DNA of 38,443 nucleotides from Clostridiaceae bacterium. GTDB lineage: Bacteria; Bacillota; Clostridia; DSM-8532. The translations under genes and the position numbers were made by a program. The DNA lies in the NCBI GenBank assembly GCA_012519655.1, contig JAAYPS010000065.1, positions 1 through 38,443 of the forward strand, written 5' to 3'. This document shows positions 8,240 to 17,393 of this stretch, one piece after another (the first letter of the stretch is position 1; each line of letters opens with the position of its first letter). Below the pieces are notes generated by a model, which did no database searches, had not been told where the DNA came from, and saw only the letters and a list, made by a program, of their open reading frames with translations.

Positions 8240-8340
8240 AACAGCGGGATGCGGTATATGCACCGCAAGTCATTAGACTTTTCGTCCGGATGTCAACTCC
8301 CCGTTCATCCGGCACTTAACGCGCAAACACCTACTCTGCT
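8240..8340 (-). ncRNA. Tetrahydrofolate (THF) riboswitch
   Basis: The minus strand shows, in order, AGCAGAGTAGG, GCGTTAAGTGCCGG, CCGGACGAAAAG, CTTGCGGT, and ACCGCATCCCGCTG. This matches the THF riboswitch family as recalled, notably the invariant GCGTTAAGTG and GCATCC blocks. P1 forms from AGCAG (8340-8336) and CTGTT (8244-8240), CCGGA/TCCGG closes another stem, and GCGGT/ACCGC a third. The location before folT is the classic one for this class. Confidence 0.92.
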
Positions 8341-8367
8341 CAACGAGAGACCCAATATTTACAGAAG

Positions 8368-8381
8368 GTTGCAATTGCAAC
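8368..8381. repeat. Perfect 14-bp palindrome in the folT leader
   Basis: GTTGCAATTGCAAC lies about 30 bases downstream of the predicted folT transcription start and before the riboswitch. As RNA it gives a 5-bp hairpin with an AATT loop. As DNA it could be a dyad operator. No known regulator site was recognised in it. Confidence 0.5.
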
Positions 8382-8412
8382 TCACTGCTTTTTAACCTCA
8401 TTATATTAAACT

Positions 8413-8441
8413 ATTATAAAACTTTTATATATAATTATCAA
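8413..8441 (-). promoter_or_regulatory. folT promoter
   Basis: TTGATA (8436-8441) and consensus TATAAT (8413-8418) on the minus strand, spacer 17 bp. The start point would be near 8406, so the transcript contains the palindrome, the whole riboswitch and the anti-SD region. Beyond it, 8442-8538 toward recX shows nothing else. Confidence 0.75.
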
Positions 8442-8538
8442 TAGTACGAAAACCATTTGTTAGTTTATTATTTTCCCAAAATTTGATAATACAAACTGAA
8501 AGAATTACGTAGTTACAGTGATTTTACCCTACCACTCA

Positions 8539-9165
8539 TTAGCCACTTTTATCTTCTTTCATTTGCTCCAGGACACCTTTTATTATTGTGAATGAAAAAC
8601 CTTTATGTGATAAGAAAGATACAATCCTACGCTGAATTTTAGAATCATCTATGTTATATTTGCCATACTTTTTTCTTGCAAGACGATATGCAATAACTGA
8701 TTCATCAATTTCAAACTCATCAATTACCTGCTCAATTATGTCGGAGGAAACTCCTTTTTTCGAAAGTTCGAAACATAATGCCTTTTTGGATCTAGGCTTT
8801 AGTTTTAATCGATCGGATATGTATTTAGTAGCAAAAAGTCTGTCATTAATATAACCCATAGATTTTAACTGTAAAATAGCCTCTGCCACAAATTCGTAAT
8901 CAAAACCTAAATCAAGTAGTTTTTCCTTTATTTCATATTCAGTTCTATACCTTGTTGTAAGCATTCTAAGAGCACGTTGCTTCGCAAATTTAACATTTAC
9001 TTCTTCACGAATAAATTTTATCTCTTCTAAATCAATCTCTTCTTTTTCATATAAATTCAAGCGCAAATATTCTTCTTCAGGAATAGAAAAAGCATAGGAA
9101 TCATCTATGTAGATTTGAATCATATTTGGGTTGTTTTTTTGTTTTATTGCAGATGTTATTCTCAT
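8539..9165 (-). CDS. recX: Regulatory protein RecX
   Basis: Modulator of RecA filaments built from three-helix repeats. The 208-residue protein carries the typical segments RALRMLTTRYRTEYEIKEKL and YINDRLFATKYISDRL, rich in Arg and Lys. ATG follows GGGGTGAGA. It lies directly downstream of recA on the same strand, the usual arrangement, but a recA terminator (9363-9389) intervenes. Expression would need readthrough or the candidate promoter at 9313-9342. Confidence 0.92.
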   Translation of the reverse strand: MRITSAIKQKNNPNMIQIYIDDSYAFSIPEEEYLRLNLYEKEEIDLEEIKFIREEVNVKFAKQRALRMLTTRYRTEYEIKEKLLDLGFDYEFVAEAILQLKSMGYINDRLFATKYISDRLKLKPRSKKALCFELSKKGVSSDIIEQVIDEFEIDESVIAYRLARKKYGKYNIDDSKIQRRIVSFLSHKGFSFTIIKGVLEQMKEDKSG

Positions 9166-9312
9166 AGGTATCTCACCCCATTTGTATAAATACTGTTTTG
9201 ATTTAGACCACCAACAATTCTTACAAAACCACTGAGCCTGATAGGCATAATTTCAAGTAGCATGTATAAAGGATATTATCTTTCCATCAAATAATCCTAT
9301 TTCTATTGTTTA

Positions 9313-9342
9313 ATCATATCATAATTATATAAAAATCTGCAA
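9313..9342 (-). promoter_or_regulatory. Candidate recX promoter
   Basis: TTGCAG (9337-9342) and TATGAT (9313-9318) on the minus strand with an 18-bp spacer, located between the recA terminator and recX. Confidence 0.45.
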
Positions 9343-9362
9343 ATAAATGGTTTAGCAAAAAC

Positions 9363-9389
9363 AAAAGCTTATCTCTAAGACAAGCTTTT
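9363..9389 (-). terminator. Terminator after recA
   Basis: AAAAGCTT and AAGCTTTT arms with an inner TC/GA pair form the stem on the minus strand, followed by GTTTTTG. It lies about 55 bp after the recA stop. Confidence 0.75.
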
Positions 9390-9444
9390 ATTAATTATTT
9401 ATATGATACAAAAACACACGAATAATTTTGGCATAACTTTAACT

Positions 9445-10485
9445 CTACTCGTCATCGTCATCTGCAACAGTGGACTCAACACTTTCTAAAAATGCCTTAT
9501 CATATTGGGCACGAATCTTAGATTCGATTTCGCTGTAAATTTCAGGGTTTTCTTTGAGGAACTTTTTAACATTTTCCCGTCCTTGCCCAAGACGCTGATC
9601 ATTATACGAAAACCATGATCCACTCTTTTTGACGATGTCAAGCTGAACGCCTACGTCCAAAACATTGCCCTCTTTTGAAATGCCTTCGCCATAAATTATA
9701 TCGAATTCTGCTTCTCTAAATGGAGGAGCTACTTTATTTTTGACAATTCTTACTTTTGTTCTATTACCATATGGAGTACCCGCATCTTTTAATGTTTCAA
9801 TACGTCTGACATCTAAGCGCACAGAAGAATAGAACTTTAATGCACGTCCTCCAGGAGTTACTTCAGGATTACCAAACATGATGCCAACCTTTTCACGAAG
9901 TTGGTTTATAAAAATTGCTACTGTATTTGACTTACTAATGACACCTGATAATTTTCTTAGTGCTTGTGACATCAGCCGTGCTTGAAGACCAACATGAGCA
10001 TCACCCATTTCTCCGTCAATCTCTGCCTTAGGAACAAGTGCAGCGACAGAGTCAATAACTATAATATCTATGGCTCCGCTTCTAACCAATGCTTCTGTAA
10101 TCTCAAGCGCTTGTTCACCAGTATCGGGTTGAGAAACGATAAGATTTTCAATATTTACTCCTAATTTTTTAGCATAAATTGGATCTAAAGCGTGTTCTGC
10201 ATCTATGAATGCTGCTTCTCCGCCAGCTTTCTGCGCCTCTGCTATTACATGAAGTGCTACAGTAGTTTTACCTGATGACTCTGGACCATATATTTCAATA
10301 ATACGTCCTCTCGGGAGACCTCCCACCCCTAAAGCAATATCCAAACCCAAAGCTCCCGTGGGTATTGTGTCAATATTCAAATGTGCGGATTCGCCAAGCT
10401 TCATCACTGCGCCTTTTCCAAATTGTTTTTCAATTTGGTTAAAAACCATCTCAAGTGCCTTTCTCTTATCATCACTAGCTGCCAT
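9445..10485 (-). CDS. recA: Recombinase RecA
   Basis: ATP-dependent strand-exchange protein and SOS co-protease. Walker A GPESSGKT lies at residues 67-74, followed by the [12 protein letters not shown] Walker B strand and INQLREKVG in the L2 region. The C terminus is short and acidic (DDDDE). At 346 residues it is typical. ATG follows GAGGAGG. The gene has a near-consensus promoter overlapped downstream by an SOS box, and a hairpin in the leader. It follows murJ with only 100 bp between, so its control region starts right at the murJ stop codon. Confidence 0.98.
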   Translation of the reverse strand: MAASDDKRKALEMVFNQIEKQFGKGAVMKLGESAHLNIDTIPTGALGLDIALGVGGLPRGRIIEIYGPESSGKTTVALHVIAEAQKAGGEAAFIDAEHALDPIYAKKLGVNIENLIVSQPDTGEQALEITEALVRSGAIDIIVIDSVAALVPKAEIDGEMGDAHVGLQARLMSQALRKLSGVISKSNTVAIFINQLREKVGIMFGNPEVTPGGRALKFYSSVRLDVRRIETLKDAGTPYGNRTKVRIVKNKVAPPFREAEFDIIYGEGISKEGNVLDVGVQLDIVKKSGSWFSYNDQRLGQGRENVKKFLKENPEIYSEIESKIRAQYDKAFLESVESTVADDDDE

Positions 10486-10503
10486 AACCCAACCTCCTCT
10501 TTA

Positions 10504-10524
10504 CCGAACAAGAAGCTTGTCCGG
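10504..10524 (-). promoter_or_regulatory. Hairpin in the recA leader next to the ribosome site
   Basis: On the minus strand CCGGACAAG and CTTGTTCGG form nine pairs (one G-U) with a 3-nt loop, ending a few bases before GAGGAGG. It may affect ribosome access or message stability. The GTTC it contains is not part of a properly spaced SOS box. Confidence 0.5.
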
Positions 10525-10532
10525 ACCAATAT

Positions 10533-10546
10533 CGAACATCTGTTCT
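10533..10546 (-). promoter_or_regulatory. SOS box (LexA operator) of recA
   Basis: CGAACATCTGTTCT contains the Gram-positive core GAAC-N4-GTTC and starts three bases downstream of the -10 hexamer, overlapping the transcription start. LexA bound there should block recA transcription until DNA damage. lexA itself is not in the window. Confidence 0.85.
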
Positions 10547-10548
10547 AA

Positions 10549-10577
10549 ATTATATATAACCTCTATATAAAAGTCAA
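10549..10577 (-). promoter_or_regulatory. recA promoter
   Basis: TTGACT (10572-10577) and TATAAT (10549-10554) on the minus strand with a 17-bp spacer. It is close to the sigma-A consensus and lies immediately after the murJ stop codon. Confidence 0.85.
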
Positions 10578-10585
10578 TAGCTTCA

Positions 10586-12187
10586 TTAGCTTTCTCTTGC
10601 CAAAACTTTCTTGATTTTTATTAGGATTGATGCCACAACACGCCTAACTTCATCTATTTTCAACAGAACAGCGCAAATAACAAACACCAAAACAGAAGGT
10701 ATAAGTTGAGCACTTATAGACAATATTTCCAAGATTTTATTTCCCAGAGTAAAACTCTCGGCAGACGGAAAGGGAATTATAAGCGTGAATATCCATAGGA
10801 GTATACCCGAAATTATGGTTGTTATAGTGGTTTTTATAAGAAACTTAAAATTATCCGGGATCAATTTTTGACCCGTCTTTATTGAAAATGCAATAATGAG
10901 TAAGAATGCGTTGACCATTACAGTTACAACATATGCCATAGCAGTTCCTATTGCACCTAAATCAGTATAATTAACAAAATATATATTTGCGACAATATTA
11001 ATACCTATGGTTGCAACTCCCGCAAACAAAGGTATCCGAGTATTCTGAATTGAATAAAAGGCTCTGTTTAATATAACAACTACCGATTGAAATAGTAATG
11101 CAGGGGCATATGCTAAAAGAGCCAGTCCATTCATGGTTACTTCATAATTCGTCATATAACTCCACTTAAAAAGTATTTGCATAATCTCTTTATTGAGAAC
11201 AATTAAAATCATGGTACTGGGAATACATAATGCTAAAACAGTTCTAAGCCCATTATTTAGCACACGACTAAATTCTTTTTTCTCATCTCTTGCATACTGA
11301 GCTGACAATGTTGGAAGTATTGCAACTCCCATGCTTTGTGCAAAGATTCCAAGTGGTAGTTGCCAGGTGCGATTGGCATTATACATCATTGTCACACTGT
11401 TGGTCGCAAACCCGGTGGAAAAGCTTTTTGATATAGTTGCATTTACCTGAAGTACCGCCGAGGCTGCCAAAGAAGGTATTGCTAATTTAATTAATTTTGA
11501 AAACGTTTCATTTCTTATGTACAATTTTGGTCTATATAATTTGAAGTGTTTAAATGTGAACGCAAGCTGTATAAAAAAGTAGATGAGAGAACTAATCATC
11601 ACACCCAAGGTTGTTAATTCTACACTTTTGGCTCCAAAAAGAATAATACTGAACATAACACACAGATTATATATGACAGGACCAAAAGAAGCTGCCGCAA
11701 ACCTGTTGTACGCATTCAAAATGCCATTACATTGTCCTGCCAATATCATAAAAAGTGAGGATGGAAGAAGAATACGAGTGAGTTTTACAACCTGATCAAA
11801 CTGTTCTGTTTTAGGCTCATAACCTACAGCAACAAGTTTTACAAAGGCAGGAGTAAATATATAAAAAATAATGCTTAACAGGACAAATGCAGCAACGGTT
11901 ATGTTGATAAAAGTTCCAACAGCCTTCCAACCATTGTTTTCTTCATCTTTTGAGATGCAAGATGATAGTATTGGAATAATCGCAGCAGCTATTGCGCCGC
12001 CAACTAACAATTCAAATGTTAAATCAGGAAGGGAAAAAGCTACAAGGAATTCATCAGAATAGCCTTGTGGTGACATAATATTCTTGATTAGTACCGTCCT
12101 TAGAAAGCCAGTTATTCTACTAATTAGTGTTGCAAACATAACAAGGGCAGCAGTTCCCGACAGGCTTTTTTCTTGTACCCGACCCAA
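10586..12187 (-). CDS. murJ: Lipid II flippase MurJ (MviN)
   Basis: Polytopic membrane protein of the MATE-like MVF family that moves lipid II across the membrane for cell-wall synthesis. The 533 residues contain roughly fourteen hydrophobic segments; the N-terminal TLISRITGFLRTVLIKNIM and the central QLPLGIFAQSMGVAILPTLS are family hallmarks. The start codon is TTG at 12187, eight bases after AAGGGGG; the nearby ATG (12192) is out of frame. It lies 26 bp after cinA, so it is probably the last gene of the large minus-strand cluster. Confidence 0.92.
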   Translation of the reverse strand: MGRVQEKSLSGTAALVMFATLISRITGFLRTVLIKNIMSPQGYSDEFLVAFSLPDLTFELLVGGAIAAAIIPILSSCISKDEENNGWKAVGTFINITVAAFVLLSIIFYIFTPAFVKLVAVGYEPKTEQFDQVVKLTRILLPSSLFMILAGQCNGILNAYNRFAAASFGPVIYNLCVMFSIILFGAKSVELTTLGVMISSLIYFFIQLAFTFKHFKLYRPKLYIRNETFSKLIKLAIPSLAASAVLQVNATISKSFSTGFATNSVTMMYNANRTWQLPLGIFAQSMGVAILPTLSAQYARDEKKEFSRVLNNGLRTVLALCIPSTMILIVLNKEIMQILFKWSYMTNYEVTMNGLALLAYAPALLFQSVVVILNRAFYSIQNTRIPLFAGVATIGINIVANIYFVNYTDLGAIGTAMAYVVTVMVNAFLLIIAFSIKTGQKLIPDNFKFLIKTTITTIISGILLWIFTLIIPFPSAESFTLGNKILEILSISAQLIPSVLVFVICAVLLKIDEVRRVVASILIKIKKVLARES

Positions 12188-12213
12188 ATCATTATCCCCC
12201 TTATTGCTTTTTG

Positions 12214-13452
12214 TTATTCTATTCCAAGTATTAATCTGCGTACCATGTCAAGCGCACGTAAACAAGCATCGTTCCTAACTCGCTCTCTATTTCCCATTAA
12301 TTCGAATTCTTTACAACATACTTTATCTTTAACAAATGAAGCGATGTAAACCATTCCAACTGGCTTATCAGGAGTACCACCACCCGGTCCTGCAATACCC
12401 GTTATTGCAACCCCAACAGAAGCCTTGGTCCTTTGTTTAAGTCCCTCTATCATTTCAAGTGCAGTTTCTTTGCTTACAGCGCCATACTTCTTTATTATAT
12501 CATAGGAAACTCCTAAATCTTCAACTTTCGCATCATTAGAGTATGTTATATAACCTCGCTCAAAAACCTCTGATGCACCTGGAATATTTACAATCCTCCC
12601 AGCAAATAACCCCCCTGTACAAGATTCTGCAGTTGCAATAGTTAATTCATTTTCTTTAAGCAAAGTACATACCACTTCTTCAAGTGACTGGCCATCTTCG
12701 GCATAAACCAAATCACCTAATCTTGTTCTTATCTCGTTAATAATCGGGGTTAGCATCTCTTCTGCTTCTTTTTTCTGGGTACAGCGTGCTGTAACTCTTA
12801 CCGTTACCTCTCCTTGAGAGGCATACGGTGCTATAGTAGGATTTTCTTGATTTACAATTAAATCCATAAGCCTTGTCTCTAGTTCAGATTCTCCAATACC
12901 AATAATTTTAAGCATTTTTGAAACAAGAATTACTCCTGTTTTCTCCTTAAGGTATTCAAACACAGTGTCTTCAAACATAGGCTGCATTTCCTGAGGTGGG
13001 CCGGGAAGCATTATGATTGTCTTTTCACCCTCTTCAATAATACATCCTGGTGCTGTACCATTAAGGTTTGGAATAACTATTGAATTCTCAGGTAAATATG
13101 CCTGTTTTACATTTATATCAACCATTTTTCTATGTTTTTGTTCAAAGAAATTTCTGATCTTATCAAGTATATCTTCGTGGAGAATCAACTTTCGATTCAT
13201 GGTTTTTGATATTGTCTCTTTTGTAAGGTCATCTTTTGTGGGGCCGAGTCCACCCGTTGTAATAACGATCTCTGAGCGATTCAACGCTCTTGTTAACGTT
13301 TCTTCCAACCTCGCAGCATTATCTCCAACAACGGTATGGAAATACACATTAATACCTAATTCTGCAAGTCGTCTTGATATATATTGTGCATCGGTATTGG
13401 CTATCTGACCCATTAATAATTCTGTTCCAACTGCAAGTATTTCTGCTGTCAT
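12214..13452 (-). CDS. cinA: CinA: MoCF-like domain fused to NMN amidohydrolase-like domain
   Basis: Competence/damage-inducible protein; the C-terminal domain in this family deamidates nicotinamide mononucleotide (PncC activity). The N-terminal molybdopterin-binding-like domain (about 1-170) has TTGGLGPTKDDLT and LPGPPQEM. The C-terminal domain starts near 255 with ATAESCTGGL and contains AITGIAGPGGGTPDKPVG. Length is about 412 residues, as usual. The frame opens at a TTG (13461) that abuts AAGG; the ATG at 13452 is nine bases from AAGAAGG and is the better start. It sits between ysxC and murJ. Confidence 0.92.
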   Translation of the reverse strand: MTAEILAVGTELLMGQIANTDAQYISRRLAELGINVYFHTVVGDNAARLEETLTRALNRSEIVITTGGLGPTKDDLTKETISKTMNRKLILHEDILDKIRNFFEQKHRKMVDINVKQAYLPENSIVIPNLNGTAPGCIIEEGEKTIIMLPGPPQEMQPMFEDTVFEYLKEKTGVILVSKMLKIIGIGESELETRLMDLIVNQENPTIAPYASQGEVTVRVTARCTQKKEAEEMLTPIINEIRTRLGDLVYAEDGQSLEEVVCTLLKENELTIATAESCTGGLFAGRIVNIPGASEVFERGYITYSNDAKVEDLGVSYDIIKKYGAVSKETALEMIEGLKQRTKASVGVAITGIAGPGGGTPDKPVGMVYIASFVKDKVCCKEFELMGNRERVRNDACLRALDMVRRLILGIE

Positions 13453-13473
13453 ACACTTCAACCTTCTTCTTTA

Positions 13474-14082
13474 TTATTTGTCCGGTACTATTTCCAAACC
13501 GGGTACTACTTTTTCAATTTCATTCCAAACATTTATTAAACCTAATCTCTTTGTTGAAGAAATAGGAATTACAGGGATTTCCGGCACTAATCCCAGTGTT
13601 AGCCTTATTTGAGCTATGTGCTTATCATAATGAGCTTTTGCAATTTTATCTGCTTTTGTTGCAACTATGACATGAGGTTTTCCCATACTGCAAATCCACT
13701 GATACATTACTATATCCTGTTGTGTTGGTTTATGCCTAATGTCTGTTAACATTATCATAGCACTGAGTTGTTTACGTGTATTTAAATAGGTTTCGATTAT
13801 TTTACCCCATCTGTTCTTCTCGGCTTCAGAAACCTTTGCATATCCATAGCCAGGAAGGTCAACCAGTATCAATTTATCCTCAACATTATAGAAATTTATA
13901 ACCCTTGTTTTCCCAGGTGTATTTCCAACCCTCGCAAGTGATTTTCTTCCTGTTAGAAGATTAATTAACGATGACTTTCCAACATTTGATCTTCCGACCA
14001 TAGCTATCTCAGGTAATTCGCTGAGGGGATATCCATCCGGACTGACTGCGGTAGTAAGGTGTTCAGACCATTTTATATTCAA
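13474..14082 (-). CDS. ysxC: Ribosome biogenesis GTPase YsxC (EngB)
   Basis: GTPase needed for late 50S subunit assembly. G1 GRSNVGKS is at residues 30-37, G3 DLPGYG follows, and G4 TKAD is present. The 202-residue length is typical. The start is TTG at 14082, six bases after GGAGGAG. It lies 31 bp after recN and 21 bp before cinA, in one direction. lon, its common neighbour in other Firmicutes, is absent here. Confidence 0.94.
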   Translation of the reverse strand: MNIKWSEHLTTAVSPDGYPLSELPEIAMVGRSNVGKSSLINLLTGRKSLARVGNTPGKTRVINFYNVEDKLILVDLPGYGYAKVSEAEKNRWGKIIETYLNTRKQLSAMIMLTDIRHKPTQQDIVMYQWICSMGKPHVIVATKADKIAKAHYDKHIAQIRLTLGLVPEIPVIPISSTKRLGLINVWNEIEKVVPGLEIVPDK

Positions 14083-14113
14083 ACTTATCTCCTCCGTTTT
14101 TCCTTTGTACTTG

Positions 14114-15811
14114 CTAATGTTTATTTCTCAATTCCATACCTTTTTCTATCATTTCTTTGGCTAACTTCGAAGTATTCTCGCTGTTATCACCACTTAAAAG
14201 CCTTGCTACTTCTTCTTCTCTATCAGCGCCTTTAAGTTTATCCACTTGAGCAAGCGTTCTTCTGCCTTTTGATTCCTTACTAATTTTGTAATGCGCATTA
14301 GCTAGACTGGCAATTTGTGCATCGTGCGTTACACATATCACTTGGTGATTTGCGGATATTTCAAGGAGTTTTTTTCCAACCTTGAGTGCTGCCCTACCAC
14401 TTACACCAGTATCAATTTCATCAAATATTAGTACATCGATCTCATCAACATCTGCAAGTATTCTCTTAATTGCCAGCATAATCCTTGACATTTCACCACC
14501 TGATGCAATTTTGTTTAAGGGTTTTAAACCCTCTCCCGGATTAGGCGAAATAAGAAACTCTATCTTATCAAGGCCATCGTCATGATAAGATTTACTCTCA
14601 TCAAACCGTATATCTACAGAAAACTCTGCCTCAGGCATCTCCAAATCCTTTAACTCTCTTGTTACTTTGATTTTTAGGGTTTCTGAGGCCTCAACACGCA
14701 TTTTATGTATTTCAGATGCCTTACTGTACAAAATCCTATCTAGTTCTTTCTTCTTTTTGCTAAGCTCAGTTAAATGAGCTTCTGTGTCTGTAACCTCATC
14801 TAGCTTTAGCTGAGCTTTCTCTCCATATTCAATTATTTCCTCGACACTATTTCCATATTTCCTTTTCAGTGACTCAATAAGCGCAAGTCTTTCTTCCACT
14901 TCTTGCTGAAGATCGGGATCATAGTTTACTTGTTCCCTGCTGTTTCTGATTTCACGGGCAATTTCTTCTATTTTGTCTACTATATCTACAAGGCTTTCAG
15001 ATATTTGTCCAAATGTAGGCGCAAAATCTGTTATATCATCTATCGCAGCTTGAGCCCTTTGTATTTGCTCAAGAGCCCCTATGGCAACTCCGTCTTCACC
15101 AATTAAAGAAAAATACGTATTATTTAAGGCTTCAATTATTTCCTCTGCATTAGAAAGAATATTGCTTTGTTGTAGAAGTTCCTCATCTTCGCCCATCTTT
15201 AACCTGGCGCCTACTATCTCATTAACCTGATACTTATATAAATCCTCAAGGCGTGCCCTCTCCTTCTCCATAGCCTTTAATTGGTCTATTTTTTTGTCGA
15301 TACTTCTAAACTCAGCTAAGCTATTTCGATATTCTTCTTTCACCAATAGGAGTTTACTGCCCGAGTAATTATCAATATATTCAACTTGATTTTTATTTCT
15401 TAACAAAGACTGGTTATCATTTTGACCATGAATATCAATTAAATACTCACCTATTTCCTTAAGCTGTGACACTGTCACTAAGTTGCCATTTACCCTACAT
15501 ATATTTCTACCTGTACTAAAAAATTGACGGCAGATAACAAGAGTCCCATCATCCTGATTATCAATCCCCATACTGTTTAGCACATCCGTCAATGTTGATG
15601 GTGCCTGAAAGATAGCTTCAACTCTTGCCTTATTTTCCCCGGTACGAATAAGCTCTCGTGATATACGGCTACCTAATAAAGCGTTTACAGCATCAATAAG
15701 AATGGATTTTCCTGCCCCTGTTTCTCCGGTTAATATGTTCAGCCCGTTTTCAAGCTCAATAGTAAGCTTCTCTATTATGGCTATGTTTTCAACCGACAAC
15801 TGGATCAGCAT
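14114..15811 (-). CDS. recN: DNA repair protein RecN
   Basis: SMC-like ATPase acting early at double-strand breaks. Walker A GETGAGKS lies at 29-36. A central coiled-coil region spans about 160-370. The C-terminal ABC signature LNKIASGGEMSRIMLA and Walker B LIFDEIDTGVSG are present. At 565 residues it is full length. The start ATG is eight bases after AAAGGGGG, and this ribosome site is formed by the last codons of argR, whose stop is 3 bp away. The two are therefore tightly coupled. No SOS box was seen directly in front of it. Confidence 0.96.
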   Translation of the reverse strand: MLIQLSVENIAIIEKLTIELENGLNILTGETGAGKSILIDAVNALLGSRISRELIRTGENKARVEAIFQAPSTLTDVLNSMGIDNQDDGTLVICRQFFSTGRNICRVNGNLVTVSQLKEIGEYLIDIHGQNDNQSLLRNKNQVEYIDNYSGSKLLLVKEEYRNSLAEFRSIDKKIDQLKAMEKERARLEDLYKYQVNEIVGARLKMGEDEELLQQSNILSNAEEIIEALNNTYFSLIGEDGVAIGALEQIQRAQAAIDDITDFAPTFGQISESLVDIVDKIEEIAREIRNSREQVNYDPDLQQEVEERLALIESLKRKYGNSVEEIIEYGEKAQLKLDEVTDTEAHLTELSKKKKELDRILYSKASEIHKMRVEASETLKIKVTRELKDLEMPEAEFSVDIRFDESKSYHDDGLDKIEFLISPNPGEGLKPLNKIASGGEMSRIMLAIKRILADVDEIDVLIFDEIDTGVSGRAALKVGKKLLEISANHQVICVTHDAQIASLANAHYKISKESKGRRTLAQVDKLKGADREEEVARLLSGDNSENTSKLAKEMIEKGMELRNKH

Positions 15812-15814
15812 TTA

Positions 15815-16270
15815 TTAATCCCCCTTTAACAATGCGGTGAACCTTTCCTGCAGTTCTTCAGCTATTCTTTCAGCACGGGTCACAATCATTATTGTATCAT
15901 CCCCAGCAATCGTGCCGACAATATCCTCCCAGCCTAACGAATCAATTGCAGAGGCAACAGCCTGTGCCATTCCAGGCAGTGTTTTTATCACCAAAATATT
16001 GTTGGCATAGTCACTTGACACGTAGCCTCCCCTAAGAATTGTAATGAGCTTATCGCTTACAACCCCTGGATCGTTGTTCATGGCCTTATACTTGGATCTA
16101 CCCTCTTTATTAGTGACTTTTACAAGACGTAACTCTTTAATATCTCTTGATACTGTGGCTTGAGTAACATCCATGCCATGCTCCTTAAGCTTTTCAACAA
16201 GTTCATCCTGTGTTTCAATATCATAATTATCGATTAATTCAAGAATTTTAGCGTGCCTGTTATACTTCAT
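15815..16270 (-). CDS. argR: Arginine repressor ArgR
   Basis: Arginine-sensing hexameric regulator. The N-terminal winged helix has TQATVSRDIKELRLVKV. The C-terminal domain has the hexamerisation and arginine-binding segment GTIAGDDTIMIV. At 151 residues it is normal. ATG follows AGAAAGGAGAGG. It lies between nadK and recN, the usual Firmicute order. A likely target in this window is argF, which carries two ARG-box-like palindromes. No ARG box was found in front of argR itself. Confidence 0.96.
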   Translation of the reverse strand: MKYNRHAKILELIDNYDIETQDELVEKLKEHGMDVTQATVSRDIKELRLVKVTNKEGRSKYKAMNNDPGVVSDKLITILRGGYVSSDYANNILVIKTLPGMAQAVASAIDSLGWEDIVGTIAGDDTIMIVTRAERIAEELQERFTALLKGD

Positions 16271-16326
16271 AGGCCTCTCCTTTCTTGTATTGTATGAAAT
16301 ACCCTAATAAAATCCAAATACACAAA

Positions 16327-17202
16327 TTAAGATTTGTCTTTTATCGACGGGTCATGGATCTTAGCTCTCAGTACATCATAAAAATTGATATCGTTCAGAT
16401 TTACAAACTGCATTGCTTTCGGGGCGCAAGTTATTTCAATCCTATCACCTGCTACAATTTTGAAGCCTTCCTGCCCGTCCATGGTAATTACTGCAGTATC
16501 TGGATAATCGCCATTAATTGTTATGCATAGCTTTCTATCCGGACTAGTAATGAAAGAGCGGGAGTATAATATATGGGGGCAGATCGGAGTAGTAATCATC
16601 ATGTCCATATCAGGTTGTACAATAGGCCCACCTGCGGATAAGGTATATCCGGTGGAGCCTGTTGGCGTTGAAACGATAACGCCATCTCCAGGAAATGAGT
16701 CAATATATTGTTCATCTACAAATACTTTAAGTCTCACTATACGTGACAATCCATCTCTACTGACCACCACATCATTTATTGCAATGCTTTTGAAAACCAC
16801 TTGCTGACCACGAATAACTGCTGCTGAAAGCACCATTCTGTTTTTTAAATCATAGTTATCTTTCGACAATGCTTTAATAGCACTTTCTATGTCGTCTATC
16901 TCAACATCTGCTAAAAATCCCACCGTTCCGAGATTAATTCCAAGTACGGGAACGTCATATTTAAATGCTGTCCTTGCCATATTTAGCAGTGTACCATCTC
17001 CACCAAGAGAAATTGAAAAATCAACTTGCTCAAGCATTTCTTGCTCGGTATACCACTGAGAAAAACCTATATCCTTAGCTATAGATTCAAGTAGCAGAGG
17101 CTTTACACTGTATTTCAGCGCACAGTCCACAACAGTTCTGGTTATCTCGAGGTCTTTATCTTTTTGTCTATTTACAAATAAACCAATTTTCTTATGTCTC
17201 AT
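16327..17202 (-). CDS. nadK: NAD kinase
   Basis: Phosphorylates NAD to NADP. GGDGTLL lies at about residues 67-73, followed by NLGTVGFLAD and PTGSTGYTLSAGGPIV, all family signatures. The frame extends upstream to 17241, but the ATG at 17202 is the one served by AGGTGG (9-nt spacing) and gives the usual N terminus MRHKKIGLFVN, for 291 residues. A strong terminator and a promoter candidate precede it, so nadK-argR-recN can be transcribed separately from the phosphotransferase and adhE genes upstream. Confidence 0.95.
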   Translation of the reverse strand: MRHKKIGLFVNRQKDKDLEITRTVVDCALKYSVKPLLLESIAKDIGFSQWYTEQEMLEQVDFSISLGGDGTLLNMARTAFKYDVPVLGINLGTVGFLADVEIDDIESAIKALSKDNYDLKNRMVLSAAVIRGQQVVFKSIAINDVVVSRDGLSRIVRLKVFVDEQYIDSFPGDGVIVSTPTGSTGYTLSAGGPIVQPDMDMMITTPICPHILYSRSFITSPDRKLCITINGDYPDTAVITMDGQEGFKIVAGDRIEITCAPKAMQFVNLNDINFYDVLRAKIHDPSIKDKS

Positions 17203-17232
17203 ATAAAAATACCACCTAAACTGAATATCTAT

Positions 17233-17262
17233 ATTATACATTTAACTTGAATAAAAATACAA
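17233..17262 (-). promoter_or_regulatory. Candidate nadK promoter
   Basis: TATAAT (17233-17238) is perfect; TTGTAT (17257-17262) lies 18 bp upstream on the minus strand. It sits between the terminator at 17322-17350 and nadK and would drive nadK-argR-recN and perhaps beyond. Confidence 0.55.
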
Positions 17263-17321
17263 CCAAATTCTATGATATGCCATTATGATTTTAAGAAATT
17301 AACCAATATATCGAAAAATAG

Positions 17322-17350
17322 CAGCAGGATGCATTATTAACATCCTGCTG
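17322..17350 (-). terminator. Terminator after the phosphotransferase gene
   Basis: A perfect 10-bp stem CAGCAGGATG/CATCCTGCTG with a 9-nt loop is followed on the minus strand by CTATTTTTCG. It closes the adhE-phosphotransferase unit. Confidence 0.88.
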
Positions 17351-17393
17351 TTACCTTGAAAGGACTTTATCTTATTACTATAATTGGAATTTT

